Position numbers and translations under genes: made by a program
Shown: piece after piece, positions 53,996 through 62,338 of the stretch
Layout: each line of letters opens with the position of its first letter
Numbering within the stretch: position 1 is the stretch's first letter
Source: Cellulomonas telluris
Lineage (GTDB): Bacteria > Actinomycetota > Actinomycetes > Actinomycetales > Cellulomonadaceae
Direction: 5' to 3'
NCBI RefSeq assembly: GCF_004886325.1
Contig: NZ_QXFN01000004.1
Span: 496,001 to 560,000 of the forward strand
Length of the DNA: 64,000 nucleotides
The notes under the pieces: generated by a model
What the model saw: the letters and a program-made list of their open reading frames with translations, nothing else
Databases searched by the model: none
What the model was told of the DNA's origin: nothing

Positions 53996-54712
53996 GTTCG
54001 TCGGACCCGTCCCGGGGGTGCCCGTCCCACCGGGGCGCGGGGCCGTCTGCTCGCCCGGTCGCGGGAGGCCCGCGGGCCAGGCGTCGTCCATCTCGAGGGT
54101 GCGCGGCTCGGGCGCGTGACCGGCCAGGCGCAGCGCGCGCACGACCACGCCGCGGCGGACCCGCTGCGTCTGCGCCACCGCCTCGTTGTGGAAGCGACGC
54201 GCCAGCTGCACCCGGTACCAGGCCGCGGCCAGCGCGTCGAGCAGCTCCTGCCCGCCGGGCTCGGCACCCAGACCCAGGACCTCGTCCCGGTCGTCGAGCA
54301 CCTCGTCCAGCGCGGCCGTCAGCTCGCTCTCCACCAGGCCCCGGTCGGCAGCCGGCGCCGGACCGGGCGGGACCGTGCCCGCACGGCCGTCCGCGTCGGC
54401 ACGCAGCAGGACCGCGAGGTCCGCCGGCAGCAGCCCGGCGGGCAGGTCGCCGTCCGCCCCGCTCGCGCTGAGCGCCGCCCACGCGGCCTCGCCCACGACG
54501 ACCGAGCTCGCGGGGTCCAGCAGGCCGCTCGTCGCGAGCTCGGCCGCGACCGTGGCACGCCGCACGAGCTGCGCCTCGACGACGGCGCGCGAGGCGCCGA
54601 CCTTGCGGTGCAGCCGGTCGAGCCGGCTGGCGCGCACCCAGACGAGCCACAGCAGCACGGCGAGCACCGCCACGGCGAGGAGCGCCGCGTCGGTCCAGGC
54701 CGCGCCGCTCAC
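53993..54712 (-). CDS. LemA-like single-pass membrane protein
   Basis: This is a 239-residue protein with an N-terminal membrane helix ([19 protein letters not shown]), then a helical region with [31 protein letters not shown] and, near the end, [22 protein letters not shown]. These two segments mirror the first and last helices of LemA-like proteins. The middle (75-125) is less conserved. Function is unknown. GTG at 54712 overlaps the pimA stop by four bases, so it is part of the pimA operon. Confidence 0.72.
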   Translation of the reverse strand: MSGAAWTDAALLAVAVLAVLLWLVWVRASRLDRLHRKVGASRAVVEAQLVRRATVAAELATSGLLDPASSVVVGEAAWAALSASGADGDLPAGLLPADLAVLLRADADGRAGTVPPGPAPAADRGLVESELTAALDEVLDDRDEVLGLGAEPGGQELLDALAAAWYRVQLARRFHNEAVAQTQRVRRGVVVRALRLAGHAPEPRTLEMDDAWPAGLPRPGEQTAPRPGGTGTPGTGPTN

Positions 54713-55920
54713 GTCCGGCCCCGGCGGAGCTCGAGCAGACGCGCGCCGCGCAGCGACGACGGGTCCTCGCCGACGGGGGCGTCGCGGCCGGCGACCGCCA
54801 TCTCGTACACGGCGAGGACCTGGTCCGTCACGGCGGACCAGTCGTAGCGCCCGACCACACGGGACGCGTGGGCGGTGACCGCCTCGCGGCGAGCGGGGTC
54901 GCCCAGCACGTCGACCAGCGTGCGCGCGAGGTCGTCCGGGTCGCCGGTGCGGAACAGCACGCCCGCCTCCCCCTCGTCCAGCACCCGCGTGAACGCGCCC
55001 AGGTCGCTCGCGACGACCGCGGCACCGGCCGCCATCGCCTCGACGAGGACGATGCCGAAGCTCTCGCCGCCGGTCTGCGGCGCGACGTAGACGTCCGCGG
55101 ACGCCAGCAGACGGGCCTTGTCCTCCTCGCTGACCCCGCCCAGCAGCTCGACCGCGCCCGCGCGCGGACCGAGGAGCTCGCGTGCCTGCTCCTCGCCCGT
55201 CTCGCCGGTGCCCGCGACCAGCAGCCGCGCGCCCGGGTACCGGTCGAGCACGGCGGGCATCGCGCGCAGCAGGACGGACAGGCCCTTGCGCGGCTCGTCG
55301 AGGCGGCCGAGGAACGCGATGGTGGGCGCCTCGGGGGTGCCGGTCCACCGCGCGTCGCGGGAGGCGGACGCGAACGCGTCCACCCAGACCCCGTTCGGGA
55401 TGACCACCGCGTCGCCGCCGAGGTGCTCGACGAGGGTGCGGCGTGCGTCCTCGGAGACCGCGATCCGCAGCGAGATCTTCTCGAGCGACTGCCGCACGAG
55501 CGGGTAGGCGACCTGCAGGGGGCGCGAGCGCACGAGCGAGGTGTGGAACGTCGCGACGACGGGGCCGTCGGCGATCCACAGCGCCAGCATGCCGAGGCTC
55601 GGCGTCACGGGCTCGTGCAGGTGCAGCACGTCGAACCGGCCGGCCGTGAGCCAGCGGCGCACGCGGTTGGCCGTGACGGGCCCGAAGGTCAGGCGCGCGA
55701 CGGCGCCGTTGTAGTGGACGGGCACGGCCCGGCCGGCGGCGACCAGGTAGGGCGGGACGGGCGTGTCGTCGGCGGCCGGCGCGAGCACCGAGACCTCGTG
55801 CCCGCGCGCGAGCAGCGACTCGGCGAGGTCGCGCACGTGGAACTGCACGCCCCCGGGCACGTCGAAGGAGTACGGGCAGACGATGCCCACCCGCAGGGGC
55901 CTGCTCGTCGTGGATGTCAT
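54709..55920 (-). CDS. pimA: Phosphatidylinositol alpha-mannosyltransferase PimA
   Basis: This is a 403-residue GT-B glycosyltransferase (GT4) that adds the first mannose to phosphatidylinositol on the inner membrane face. It opens RVGIVCPYSFDVPGGVQFHVRDLAE; VLHLHEPVTPSLGMLAL, FLGRLDEPRKGLSVLL and PQTGGESFGIVLVEAMAAG, with the GDP-mannose binding E-X7-E, follow. The context (pgsA and an acyltransferase upstream) supports the function. ATG 55920 overlaps the acyltransferase stop. Confidence 0.95.
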   Translation of the reverse strand: MTSTTSRPLRVGIVCPYSFDVPGGVQFHVRDLAESLLARGHEVSVLAPAADDTPVPPYLVAAGRAVPVHYNGAVARLTFGPVTANRVRRWLTAGRFDVLHLHEPVTPSLGMLALWIADGPVVATFHTSLVRSRPLQVAYPLVRQSLEKISLRIAVSEDARRTLVEHLGGDAVVIPNGVWVDAFASASRDARWTGTPEAPTIAFLGRLDEPRKGLSVLLRAMPAVLDRYPGARLLVAGTGETGEEQARELLGPRAGAVELLGGVSEEDKARLLASADVYVAPQTGGESFGIVLVEAMAAGAAVVASDLGAFTRVLDEGEAGVLFRTGDPDDLARTLVDVLGDPARREAVTAHASRVVGRYDWSAVTDQVLAVYEMAVAGRDAPVGEDPSSLRGARLLELRRGRT

Positions 55921-56885
55921 GCGGCACCACCCGTGCCCGCGCCCGCGCGCACCGCCGCGTCCCGCGCGGGGTCCAGGTCCTCGACGAACACCCGCTGCAG
56001 CATGTGCCAGTCCTGGGGGCGCGCGTGGATCGCCTCCGCGACCCGGTCCACCCAGGCCTGCGTCGCCCGGCGCACCTGCTCCGGGCGCGGGACGTCGGCC
56101 GGCACCTGCACCGGCGGGAGGAACGCGATCCGGATGCCCCACGGACCGCCCGCGGCACGGCGGCGGGCACCGCGCAGCCGCTCGTACGTGATGGCCGCCG
56201 GCACCAGCGGTGCGCCGCTGCTCACGCTCAGTGCGGCAGGCCCGGCGGCGACGCGGGCGCGCCGGCCGAACAGGTCGACCTCGACGCCCTTGGCGGTGAG
56301 GTCACGGTCCGCGAGCAGCGGCAGGAGGCCCGGGCCGGTCCGCACGACGCGGGTCAGGCGCCGGAACACGTCACCCCCGCCGGTCAGCGGCACGATCGTC
56401 AGGCCGATGCTCTCGCGGAAGGCGACGAACTCCTGGAACAGCTCCTCGGGCTCCAGCCGCTCCGCGACCGTGGTGACGGGAGCCAGGTGCGCGGTCGCCC
56501 ACGCGCCCGCGAGGTCCCAGTTGCCCATGTGCGCGAGGGCCAGGACGACCTGCCGGCCGTCGTCGAGGTGGGGCCGGAGGTGCTCGCGCCCCGTCACGCG
56601 CACCCGCGCGTCGAGCTGCTCGGGCGTCAGCGCGCGCAGCGTGAAGGCCTCGCCGAAGTACCGCAGGTAGGACCGCATGCCGGCGCGCGAGAGCCGGCGC
56701 AGGGCGCGGGCGTCGAGCTCGGGCCGCACCCGCGCGAGGTTCGCCTCGAGACGGCGGACCCCGCCGCCGCGGCGCGCCCACGTGACGTCGGCGGCGAGGG
56801 TGGTCAGCGCGCGGACCACGGGACCGGGAACCCGGTGCGCGTGCCGCCACGCGAGCTGGTAGGCACGGGCGACGTCGAGGCTCAC
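55917..56885 (-). CDS. Phosphatidylinositol mannoside acyltransferase
   Basis: This is a 322-residue LpxL/HtrB-type lysophospholipid acyltransferase homologous to mycobacterial PatA (Rv2611c). ALAHMGNWDLAGAW carries the catalytic His (HxxxxD), and GLLPLLADRDLTAKGVEVDLFGR the later conserved segment. It acylates PIM mannose, probably at the membrane face. GTG at 56885 overlaps the pgsA stop by four bases. The tail is Ala-rich. Confidence 0.93.
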   Translation of the reverse strand: MSLDVARAYQLAWRHAHRVPGPVVRALTTLAADVTWARRGGGVRRLEANLARVRPELDARALRRLSRAGMRSYLRYFGEAFTLRALTPEQLDARVRVTGREHLRPHLDDGRQVVLALAHMGNWDLAGAWATAHLAPVTTVAERLEPEELFQEFVAFRESIGLTIVPLTGGGDVFRRLTRVVRTGPGLLPLLADRDLTAKGVEVDLFGRRARVAAGPAALSVSSGAPLVPAAITYERLRGARRRAAGGPWGIRIAFLPPVQVPADVPRPEQVRRATQAWVDRVAEAIHARPQDWHMLQRVFVEDLDPARDAAVRAGAGTGGAA

Positions 56886-57493
56886 CGCGCGCCCTCCCGC
56901 ACCTGCCGGCGGACGGCGGCGACGCGCTGCACGACCGTGACCGCCGACGCGACGGCGAGCAGCGCGAGCACCACGGTCATGACGACCGTGGGGGCGCCCA
57001 CGCCGACGACCGCGGCGGCGACGAGCACGGCGAACAGGCGGTCCGCGCGCTCGGCGATCCCGCCGCTCGCCGTCATGCCCAGCCCCTCGGCGCGCGCACG
57101 TGCGTACGGCACGACCGAGCCCAGCACCAGGCAGACGAGCGCGAGCAGCGCGGTCGGCCGGTCGTCGCCGCCGCCCGCGTACCAGACGACGAGGCCGGAG
57201 AAGACCGCCGCGTCGCCGAAGCGGTCGAGCGTGGAGTCGAGGAACGCGCCCCAGGGACCGGAGCGGCCGGACCGGCGCGCCATGACGCCGTCGAGCGAGT
57301 CCGTCAGCGAGAACACGGTGATGACGAGGGCGCCGACCAGCAGGTGACCGGTCGGGAACGCCCACAGCGCCGTCACCACGACGCCGACCGTCCCGGCGAT
57401 CGTCACCGCGTCGGGCGAGACGCCGGCCCGCAGCAGCGCGTCGGCGAGCGGGGTCCACAGGCGCGTCATGGCGCCACGCAGTCGGTTCAGCAC
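56882..57493 (-). CDS. pgsA: Phosphatidylinositol phosphate synthase (CDP-alcohol phosphotransferase)
   Basis: This is a 203-residue membrane enzyme with about six helices. The CDP-alcohol signature DSLDGVMARR, followed by GAFLDSTLDRFGD, fits D-x2-DG-x2-AR-x8-G-x3-D-x3-D completely. It makes phosphatidylinositol phosphate, the precursor of PI and PIM lipids. GTG 57493 is chosen with GGGGGAG about 11 bases upstream; ATG 57469 is an alternative. Confidence 0.94.
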   Translation of the reverse strand: MLNRLRGAMTRLWTPLADALLRAGVSPDAVTIAGTVGVVVTALWAFPTGHLLVGALVITVFSLTDSLDGVMARRSGRSGPWGAFLDSTLDRFGDAAVFSGLVVWYAGGGDDRPTALLALVCLVLGSVVPYARARAEGLGMTASGGIAERADRLFAVLVAAAVVGVGAPTVVMTVVLALLAVASAVTVVQRVAAVRRQVREGAR

Positions 57494-57500
57494 GGCGGCG

Positions 57501-58073
57501 TCACTCCCCCGCCGTGCCGGGCCACGCGGCGGCGAGGCGGGCGCGCGTGTCGGCGAGGAGCTCGGGCAGGGCGCGGGTGCGCCCGACGATCGGCAGGAAG
57601 TTCGCGTCGCCGCCCCACCGGGGCACCACGTGCTGGTGCAGGTGCGCCTGGATGCCCGCACCGGCGACCTGCCCCTGGTTCATGCCCAGGTTGAAGCCGT
57701 GCGGTGCGGACACCTCGCGCAGCACCCGCATCGCGGTGCGCGTCAGCGCCGCGACCTCGGCGACCTCGTCGTCCGTCAGCTCGGTGTAGTCCGCGACGTG
57801 ACGGTACGGGCACACCAGCACGTGCCCGCCGTTGTACGGGTACAGGTTGAGCACGACGTACGCCACGGCGCCGCGCGCGACGACCAGGCCCTCCTCGTCG
57901 CTCAGGCCCGGCGCACGGCAGAAGGGGCAGCCCTCCCCCGGCGCGTCGTCGGCCGGCTTGTCCGCGCCGCCGATGTACGCCATGCGGTGCGGCGTCCACA
58001 GCCGGCCGAACCCGTCGGGGACGCCGGCGAGCCCGCCCGCACCCTCGACGTCCTGGTCCTCGGGCACGCCCAC
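57501..58073 (-). CDS. HIT domain protein, AP4A phosphorylase-like
   Basis: This is a 190-residue protein with QAHLHQHVVPRW, the HxHxH catalytic triad of the HIT family. It resembles the actinobacterial Rv2613c AP4A phosphorylase, with an N-terminal zinc-type segment CPFCRAPG and GHVLVCPYRHVADYTEL. It probably degrades dinucleoside polyphosphates. The GTG at 58073 is used; the in-frame GTG at 58067 is an alternative. It is in the thrS-HIT-pgsA-acyltransferase-pimA operon. Confidence 0.93.
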   Translation of the reverse strand: MGVPEDQDVEGAGGLAGVPDGFGRLWTPHRMAYIGGADKPADDAPGEGCPFCRAPGLSDEEGLVVARGAVAYVVLNLYPYNGGHVLVCPYRHVADYTELTDDEVAEVAALTRTAMRVLREVSAPHGFNLGMNQGQVAGAGIQAHLHQHVVPRWGGDANFLPIVGRTRALPELLADTRARLAAAWPGTAGE

Positions 58074-58076
58074 CGC

Positions 58077-60092
58077 TCAGACCTGCACGCGGTCGCGGAC
58101 GGCGGCGACGATGCGCTCGACCGCCTCGTCGACGGGCACGCCGTTGTCCTGCCGGCCGTCGCGGTAGCGGAACGACACGGCGCCGGCCTCGGCGTCCTCG
58201 CCGCCCGCGATCAGCACGAACGGGATCTTCTGCGTGCTGGCGTTGCGGATCTTCTTGCCGAAGCGGTCGTCGGACCGGTCGACCTCGGCGCGGATGCCCT
58301 GCGCACGCAGGCGCGCGACCACCTCGTCGAGGTACGGCTCGAACGGCTCGGCGACGGGCACGGCGAGCACCTGCACGGGCGCGAGCCACGCCGGGAAGGC
58401 GCCCGCGTAGTGCTCCGTCAGCACGGCGAAGAACCGCTCGATCGAGCCGAACAGCGCGCGGTGGATCATGACGGGGCGCTGGCGCGAGCCGTCCGGCGCC
58501 GTGTACTCGAGCTCGAACCGCTCGGGCAGGTTGAAGTCGAGCTGGATCGTCGACATCTGCCAGGTGCGGCCGATCGCGTCCTTCGCCTGCACCGAGATCT
58601 TCGGGCCGTAGAACGCCGCGCCGCCCGGGTCCGGGACGAGGTCGAGGCCCGAGGCCTCGGCGACCGAGCGCAGCGTCTCGGTGGCCTCCTCCCACACCTC
58701 GTCCGACCCGACCGACTTCTCGGGGTTGCGGGTCGACAGCTCGAGGTAGAAGTCGTCGAGGCCGTAGTCCTTGAGCAGGTCCAGGACGAACGTGAGCAGG
58801 CTCGTCAGCTCGTCGCGCATCTGCTCGCGGGTGCAGTAGATGTGCGCGTCGTCCTGCGTGAACCCGCGGCCGCGGGTCATCCCGTGCACGACGCCGGACT
58901 TCTCGTACCGGTACACGGTCCCGAACTCGAACAGGCGCAGCGGCAGCTCGCGGTACGAGCGCCCGCGCGACCGGAAGATCAGGTTGTGCATCGGGCAGTT
59001 CATGGGCTTGAGGTAGTAGTTCTGCCCCGCCCGCTTGACGTGCCCGTCGGCGTCCCGCTCCTCGTCGAGCTGCATGGGCGGGTACATGCCGTCGGCGTAC
59101 CAGTCCAGGTGCCCGGAGATCTGGAAGAGCTGCTCCTTGGTGATGTGCGGGGTGTTCACGAAGGAGTAGCCCGCCTCGACGTGCCGGCGGCGCGAGTACT
59201 GCTCCATCTCCATGCGGACGATGCCGCCCTTGGGGTGGAACACCGACAGGCCCGAGCCGATCTCCTCGGGGAAGGAGAACAGGTCGAGCTCGTTGCCGAG
59301 CCGGCGGTGGTCGCGGCGCTCGGCCTCGGCGAGCCGCTCGAGGTAGGCCTTGAGCTCGTCCTTCGTCGGCCACGCGGTGCCGTACACGCGCTGCAGCTGG
59401 GGGTTCTTCTCGGAGCCGCGCCAGTACGCCGCCGCGGACCGGGTCAGCTGGAAGCCGTTGCCGATCAGGCGGGTGCTGGGCAGGTGGGGGCCGCGGCACA
59501 GGTCCTGCCAGACGACCGCCTCGGACTCGCGGCCGGCGCCCCGGACGTTCTGGTAGATGGACAGGCCGCCGAGCCCGACCTCGACGGACGCGCCCTCGGC
59601 GGCGTCCGTCGCCTCGCCCTTGAGCCCGATGAGCTCGAGCTTGTACGGCTCGTCGGCGAGCACCTCGCGCGCCTGCGCCTCGGAGACGTCCCAGCGCCGG
59701 AAGGTCTGGCCCTCCTTGACGATGCGGTTCATCACCTTCTCGAGGGCCTTGAGGTCCTCGGGCGTGAACGGGGTCTCGACGTCGAAGTCGTAGTAGAAGC
59801 CGTCGGTGATCGGCGGGCCGATGCCCAGGCGCGCCTTCGGGTTGACCTCCTGCACGGCCTGCGCGAGGACGTGCGCGGCCGAGTGCCGCAGCACGGCGAG
59901 GCCGTCCGGCGAGTCGATCGTGACGGCCTCGACGCTCGCGCCCGCCGGCAGCGGCAGCGCGAGGTCCTTGAGGTCGCCGTCGACGCGCACGACGACGACC
60001 TCGCGGCGGTCGCCGAACAGGTCCGTGCCCGTCGTGCCCGCCTCCACCTGTCGTGCGACGCCGTCGACGGTGAGGTCCATGAGTTCGGGCAC
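58077..60092 (-). CDS. thrS: Threonyl-tRNA synthetase
   Basis: This is a 671-residue class II synthetase. The TGS domain opens it, the N2 editing domain has [11 protein letters not shown], and the core has the [24 protein letters not shown] zinc segment, with the anticodon domain at the end ([20 protein letters not shown]). Length is usual. GTG at 60092 has AAGGAG upstream. The leader is short, with no T-box visible. Confidence 0.97.
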   Translation of the reverse strand: MPELMDLTVDGVARQVEAGTTGTDLFGDRREVVVVRVDGDLKDLALPLPAGASVEAVTIDSPDGLAVLRHSAAHVLAQAVQEVNPKARLGIGPPITDGFYYDFDVETPFTPEDLKALEKVMNRIVKEGQTFRRWDVSEAQAREVLADEPYKLELIGLKGEATDAAEGASVEVGLGGLSIYQNVRGAGRESEAVVWQDLCRGPHLPSTRLIGNGFQLTRSAAAYWRGSEKNPQLQRVYGTAWPTKDELKAYLERLAEAERRDHRRLGNELDLFSFPEEIGSGLSVFHPKGGIVRMEMEQYSRRRHVEAGYSFVNTPHITKEQLFQISGHLDWYADGMYPPMQLDEERDADGHVKRAGQNYYLKPMNCPMHNLIFRSRGRSYRELPLRLFEFGTVYRYEKSGVVHGMTRGRGFTQDDAHIYCTREQMRDELTSLLTFVLDLLKDYGLDDFYLELSTRNPEKSVGSDEVWEEATETLRSVAEASGLDLVPDPGGAAFYGPKISVQAKDAIGRTWQMSTIQLDFNLPERFELEYTAPDGSRQRPVMIHRALFGSIERFFAVLTEHYAGAFPAWLAPVQVLAVPVAEPFEPYLDEVVARLRAQGIRAEVDRSDDRFGKKIRNASTQKIPFVLIAGGEDAEAGAVSFRYRDGRQDNGVPVDEAVERIVAAVRDRVQV

Positions 60093-60165
60093 GGGTCCAG
60101 GCTCCTTGTCGTGCGCCCGCGCCGCGGGGCGCGGCAGGTCGGCGGGGCGCCGAGCGGGCGGGTCG

Positions 60166-60171
60166 ATGCTA
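60166..60171 (-). promoter_or_regulatory. Candidate -10 box for thrS
   Basis: The minus strand reads TAGCAT, 74 bases before the thrS start, predicting a leader of about 68 bases. This would drive the thrS-HIT-pgsA-acyltransferase-pimA operon. Confidence 0.4.
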
Positions 60172-60209
60172 CCGACCCGGCCCGCGCGGCCCGTACGGCA
60201 AACCGCTCG

Positions 60210-62261
60210 TCAGGGCAGGCGCTCGGGCACGCGCGCCTCGATCTCCGCCAGCCACGCGGCCGCGCTCGCGTCCGACGGCATGCGCCACTCGCTGCGCGGG
60301 GACAGCGTGCCGCCGGCGCTGACCTTCGGCCCGTTCGGCAGCGCGGAGCGCTTGAACTGGTGGGCGAAGAACCGGCGGACGAACACCTGCAGCCAGTGCC
60401 GGATCTCGGCGAGGTCGTACTGCGCGCGCCGCTCCTGCGGGTACCCCGGCGGCCACGCCCCCGCCGTCGCGTCGTGCCACGCGTGCCACGCGAGGAACGC
60501 GATCCGCGACGGGCGCATGCCGTACCGCAGCACCTGGAACAGCGTGAAGTCCTGCAGCCCGTACGGGCCCACGACGTCCTCGGTGCTCTGCATGCGCTCG
60601 CCCTCGCGCACGGGGACGAGCTCGGGCGAGATCTCCTGCTCGAGCACGCGCAGCAGCACCGCGTTGGTCGCGTCGTCGAAGTGCCCCTCGCCGACGACCC
60701 AGCGGATGAGGTGCTGGATGAACGTCTTGGGCACGCCCGCGTTGACCCCGTAGTGCGACATCTGGTCGCCGACGCCGTACGTGCACCACCCGAGCGCGAG
60801 CTCGGACAGGTCGCCCGTGCCGAGGACGATGCCGCCGCGCTGGTTCGCCGCACGGAACAGGTAGTCGGTGCGCAGCCCGGCCTGGACGTTCTCGAACGTC
60901 ACGTCGTACACGTCGGCGCCCTCGCCCGCGGGGTGCCCCAGGTCCGTGAGCATCTGCAGGGCGGCGGGGCGGATGTCGATCGTCTCGTACGTGGTGCCGA
61001 GCGCCTCCATGAGCGCCAGCGCGCTGCCCTTGGTCGTCTCGCTGGTCGCGAAGCCGGGCATGGTGAAGGCGAGGATGTCGCTGCGCGGGCGGCCGAGCCG
61101 GTCCATGGCGTTCGCGGCGACGATCAGCGCGTGCGTCGAGTCCAGGCCGCCGGACACGCCGATCACGATCTTCGGGTTCCCGATCGACCGCAGCCGCTGC
61201 TCGAGCGCGGACACCTGGATGTTGTAGGCCTCGTAGCAGTCGAGCGCGAGCCGCTCGGGGTCGTCCGGCACGAACGGGAACCGGTCGACGGCCCGGCGCA
61301 GGCCGACGTCGCCCGTCGGGGGCTCGAGCGTGAAGGGCACGGTGCGCCGGTCGCCGCCGGCCGCCGCCATGCCGAGCGCGCGCCGGTTGTCGTCGAACGT
61401 GCCCATGCGCAGCCGCTCCTGGCGCAGCCGTGCGAGGTCGACGTCCGCCACGGTCAGCAGCGCGCCGTCCGGGAACCGGTCGCCCTCCGCCAGCAGCTCG
61501 CCCATCTCGTACACGAGCGTCTGCCCGTCCCAGGACAGGTCGGTGCTCGACTCCCCCTGGCCCGCCGCCGCGTACACGTACGCGGCGAGGCAGCGGGCCG
61601 ACGCCGACCGGACGAGCAGGCGGCGCTCCTCGGCGCGCCCGACCGTGATCGGGCTGCTCGAGAGGTTGGCCAGCACGGTGGCGCCCGCGAGCGCGGCGGT
61701 CGCGCTGGGCGGCACGGGGACCCACATGTCCTCGCAGACCTCGACGTGGAGCACGAGGTCCGGGACGTCGCTCGCGGCGAACAGCAGGTCGGTGCCGATC
61801 GGTGCCTCCTGGCCCGCGACGACGGTCGTGCCGCGCACGTCGTCCCCGGGGGCGAACCAGCGGCGCTCGTAGAACTCCCGGTAGGTGGGCAGGTGCGCCT
61901 TGGGGGCGACGCCGAGCACGCGGCCGCGGTGGACGATGACGGCCGCGTTGAGCAGGCGCGTGCCGTGCACGAGCGGTGCGCCCACGACCAGGACGGGCCG
62001 CAGGTCGACGGAGGCCGCGACGACCTCGCGCAGCGCGGTGTCGACCGCGTCGAGCAGCGTGTCCTGCAGGAACAGGTCGTCGATGGCGTACCCGGACAGG
62101 CACAGCTCCGGGAAGACGGCGACCGCCACGCCGTCGTCGTGGCACCGCCGTGCGGCGTCGAGCACTGCGGCCGCGTTGGCGACGGGGTCCGCGACGCGCA
62201 CGGGCACCGTGCACGCCGCCACGCGGGCGAATCCGTGGGCGTAGGCGGAGAGGAAGTCCAC
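60210..62261 (-). CDS. nadE: Glutamine-dependent NAD+ synthetase
   Basis: This is a 683-residue two-domain enzyme. The N-terminal nitrilase-like domain has Glu in VAVFPELCLSGYAIDDLF, Lys in GVAPKAHLPTYREFYERRWF and Cys in VEVCEDMWVPVPPS. The C-terminal synthetase has the P-loop VIGVSGGLDSTHALIVA and LGTGDLSELALGWCTYGVGDQMSHY. It makes NAD from deamido-NAD with glutamine nitrogen. GTG at 62261 has GGAAG upstream. It is not coupled to thrS. Confidence 0.97.
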   Translation of the reverse strand: MDFLSAYAHGFARVAACTVPVRVADPVANAAAVLDAARRCHDDGVAVAVFPELCLSGYAIDDLFLQDTLLDAVDTALREVVAASVDLRPVLVVGAPLVHGTRLLNAAVIVHRGRVLGVAPKAHLPTYREFYERRWFAPGDDVRGTTVVAGQEAPIGTDLLFAASDVPDLVLHVEVCEDMWVPVPPSATAALAGATVLANLSSSPITVGRAEERRLLVRSASARCLAAYVYAAAGQGESSTDLSWDGQTLVYEMGELLAEGDRFPDGALLTVADVDLARLRQERLRMGTFDDNRRALGMAAAGGDRRTVPFTLEPPTGDVGLRRAVDRFPFVPDDPERLALDCYEAYNIQVSALEQRLRSIGNPKIVIGVSGGLDSTHALIVAANAMDRLGRPRSDILAFTMPGFATSETTKGSALALMEALGTTYETIDIRPAALQMLTDLGHPAGEGADVYDVTFENVQAGLRTDYLFRAANQRGGIVLGTGDLSELALGWCTYGVGDQMSHYGVNAGVPKTFIQHLIRWVVGEGHFDDATNAVLLRVLEQEISPELVPVREGERMQSTEDVVGPYGLQDFTLFQVLRYGMRPSRIAFLAWHAWHDATAGAWPPGYPQERRAQYDLAEIRHWLQVFVRRFFAHQFKRSALPNGPKVSAGGTLSPRSEWRMPSDASAAAWLAEIEARVPERLP

Positions 62262-62289
62262 GCGGCGAGTCTTCCACGCACGTGCGTCC

Positions 62290-62333
62290 GCGCAGGTCGA
62301 GGGCGGGGCCGCCGCCACGCCCTCGACCTGCGC
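62290..62333 (-). terminator. Hairpin after the LPXTG protein gene
   Basis: Arms 62290-62304 and 62319-62333 are perfect over 15 bases with a 14-base loop. It starts 5 bases after the stop of the surface protein gene and lies before nadE. Confidence 0.7.
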
Positions 62334-62338
62334 CCGGG

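Noticed and set aside
60093..60165. T-box riboswitch before thrS
   Set aside because: The predicted leader is about 70 bases, too short for a T-box, and no T-box sequence is visible.
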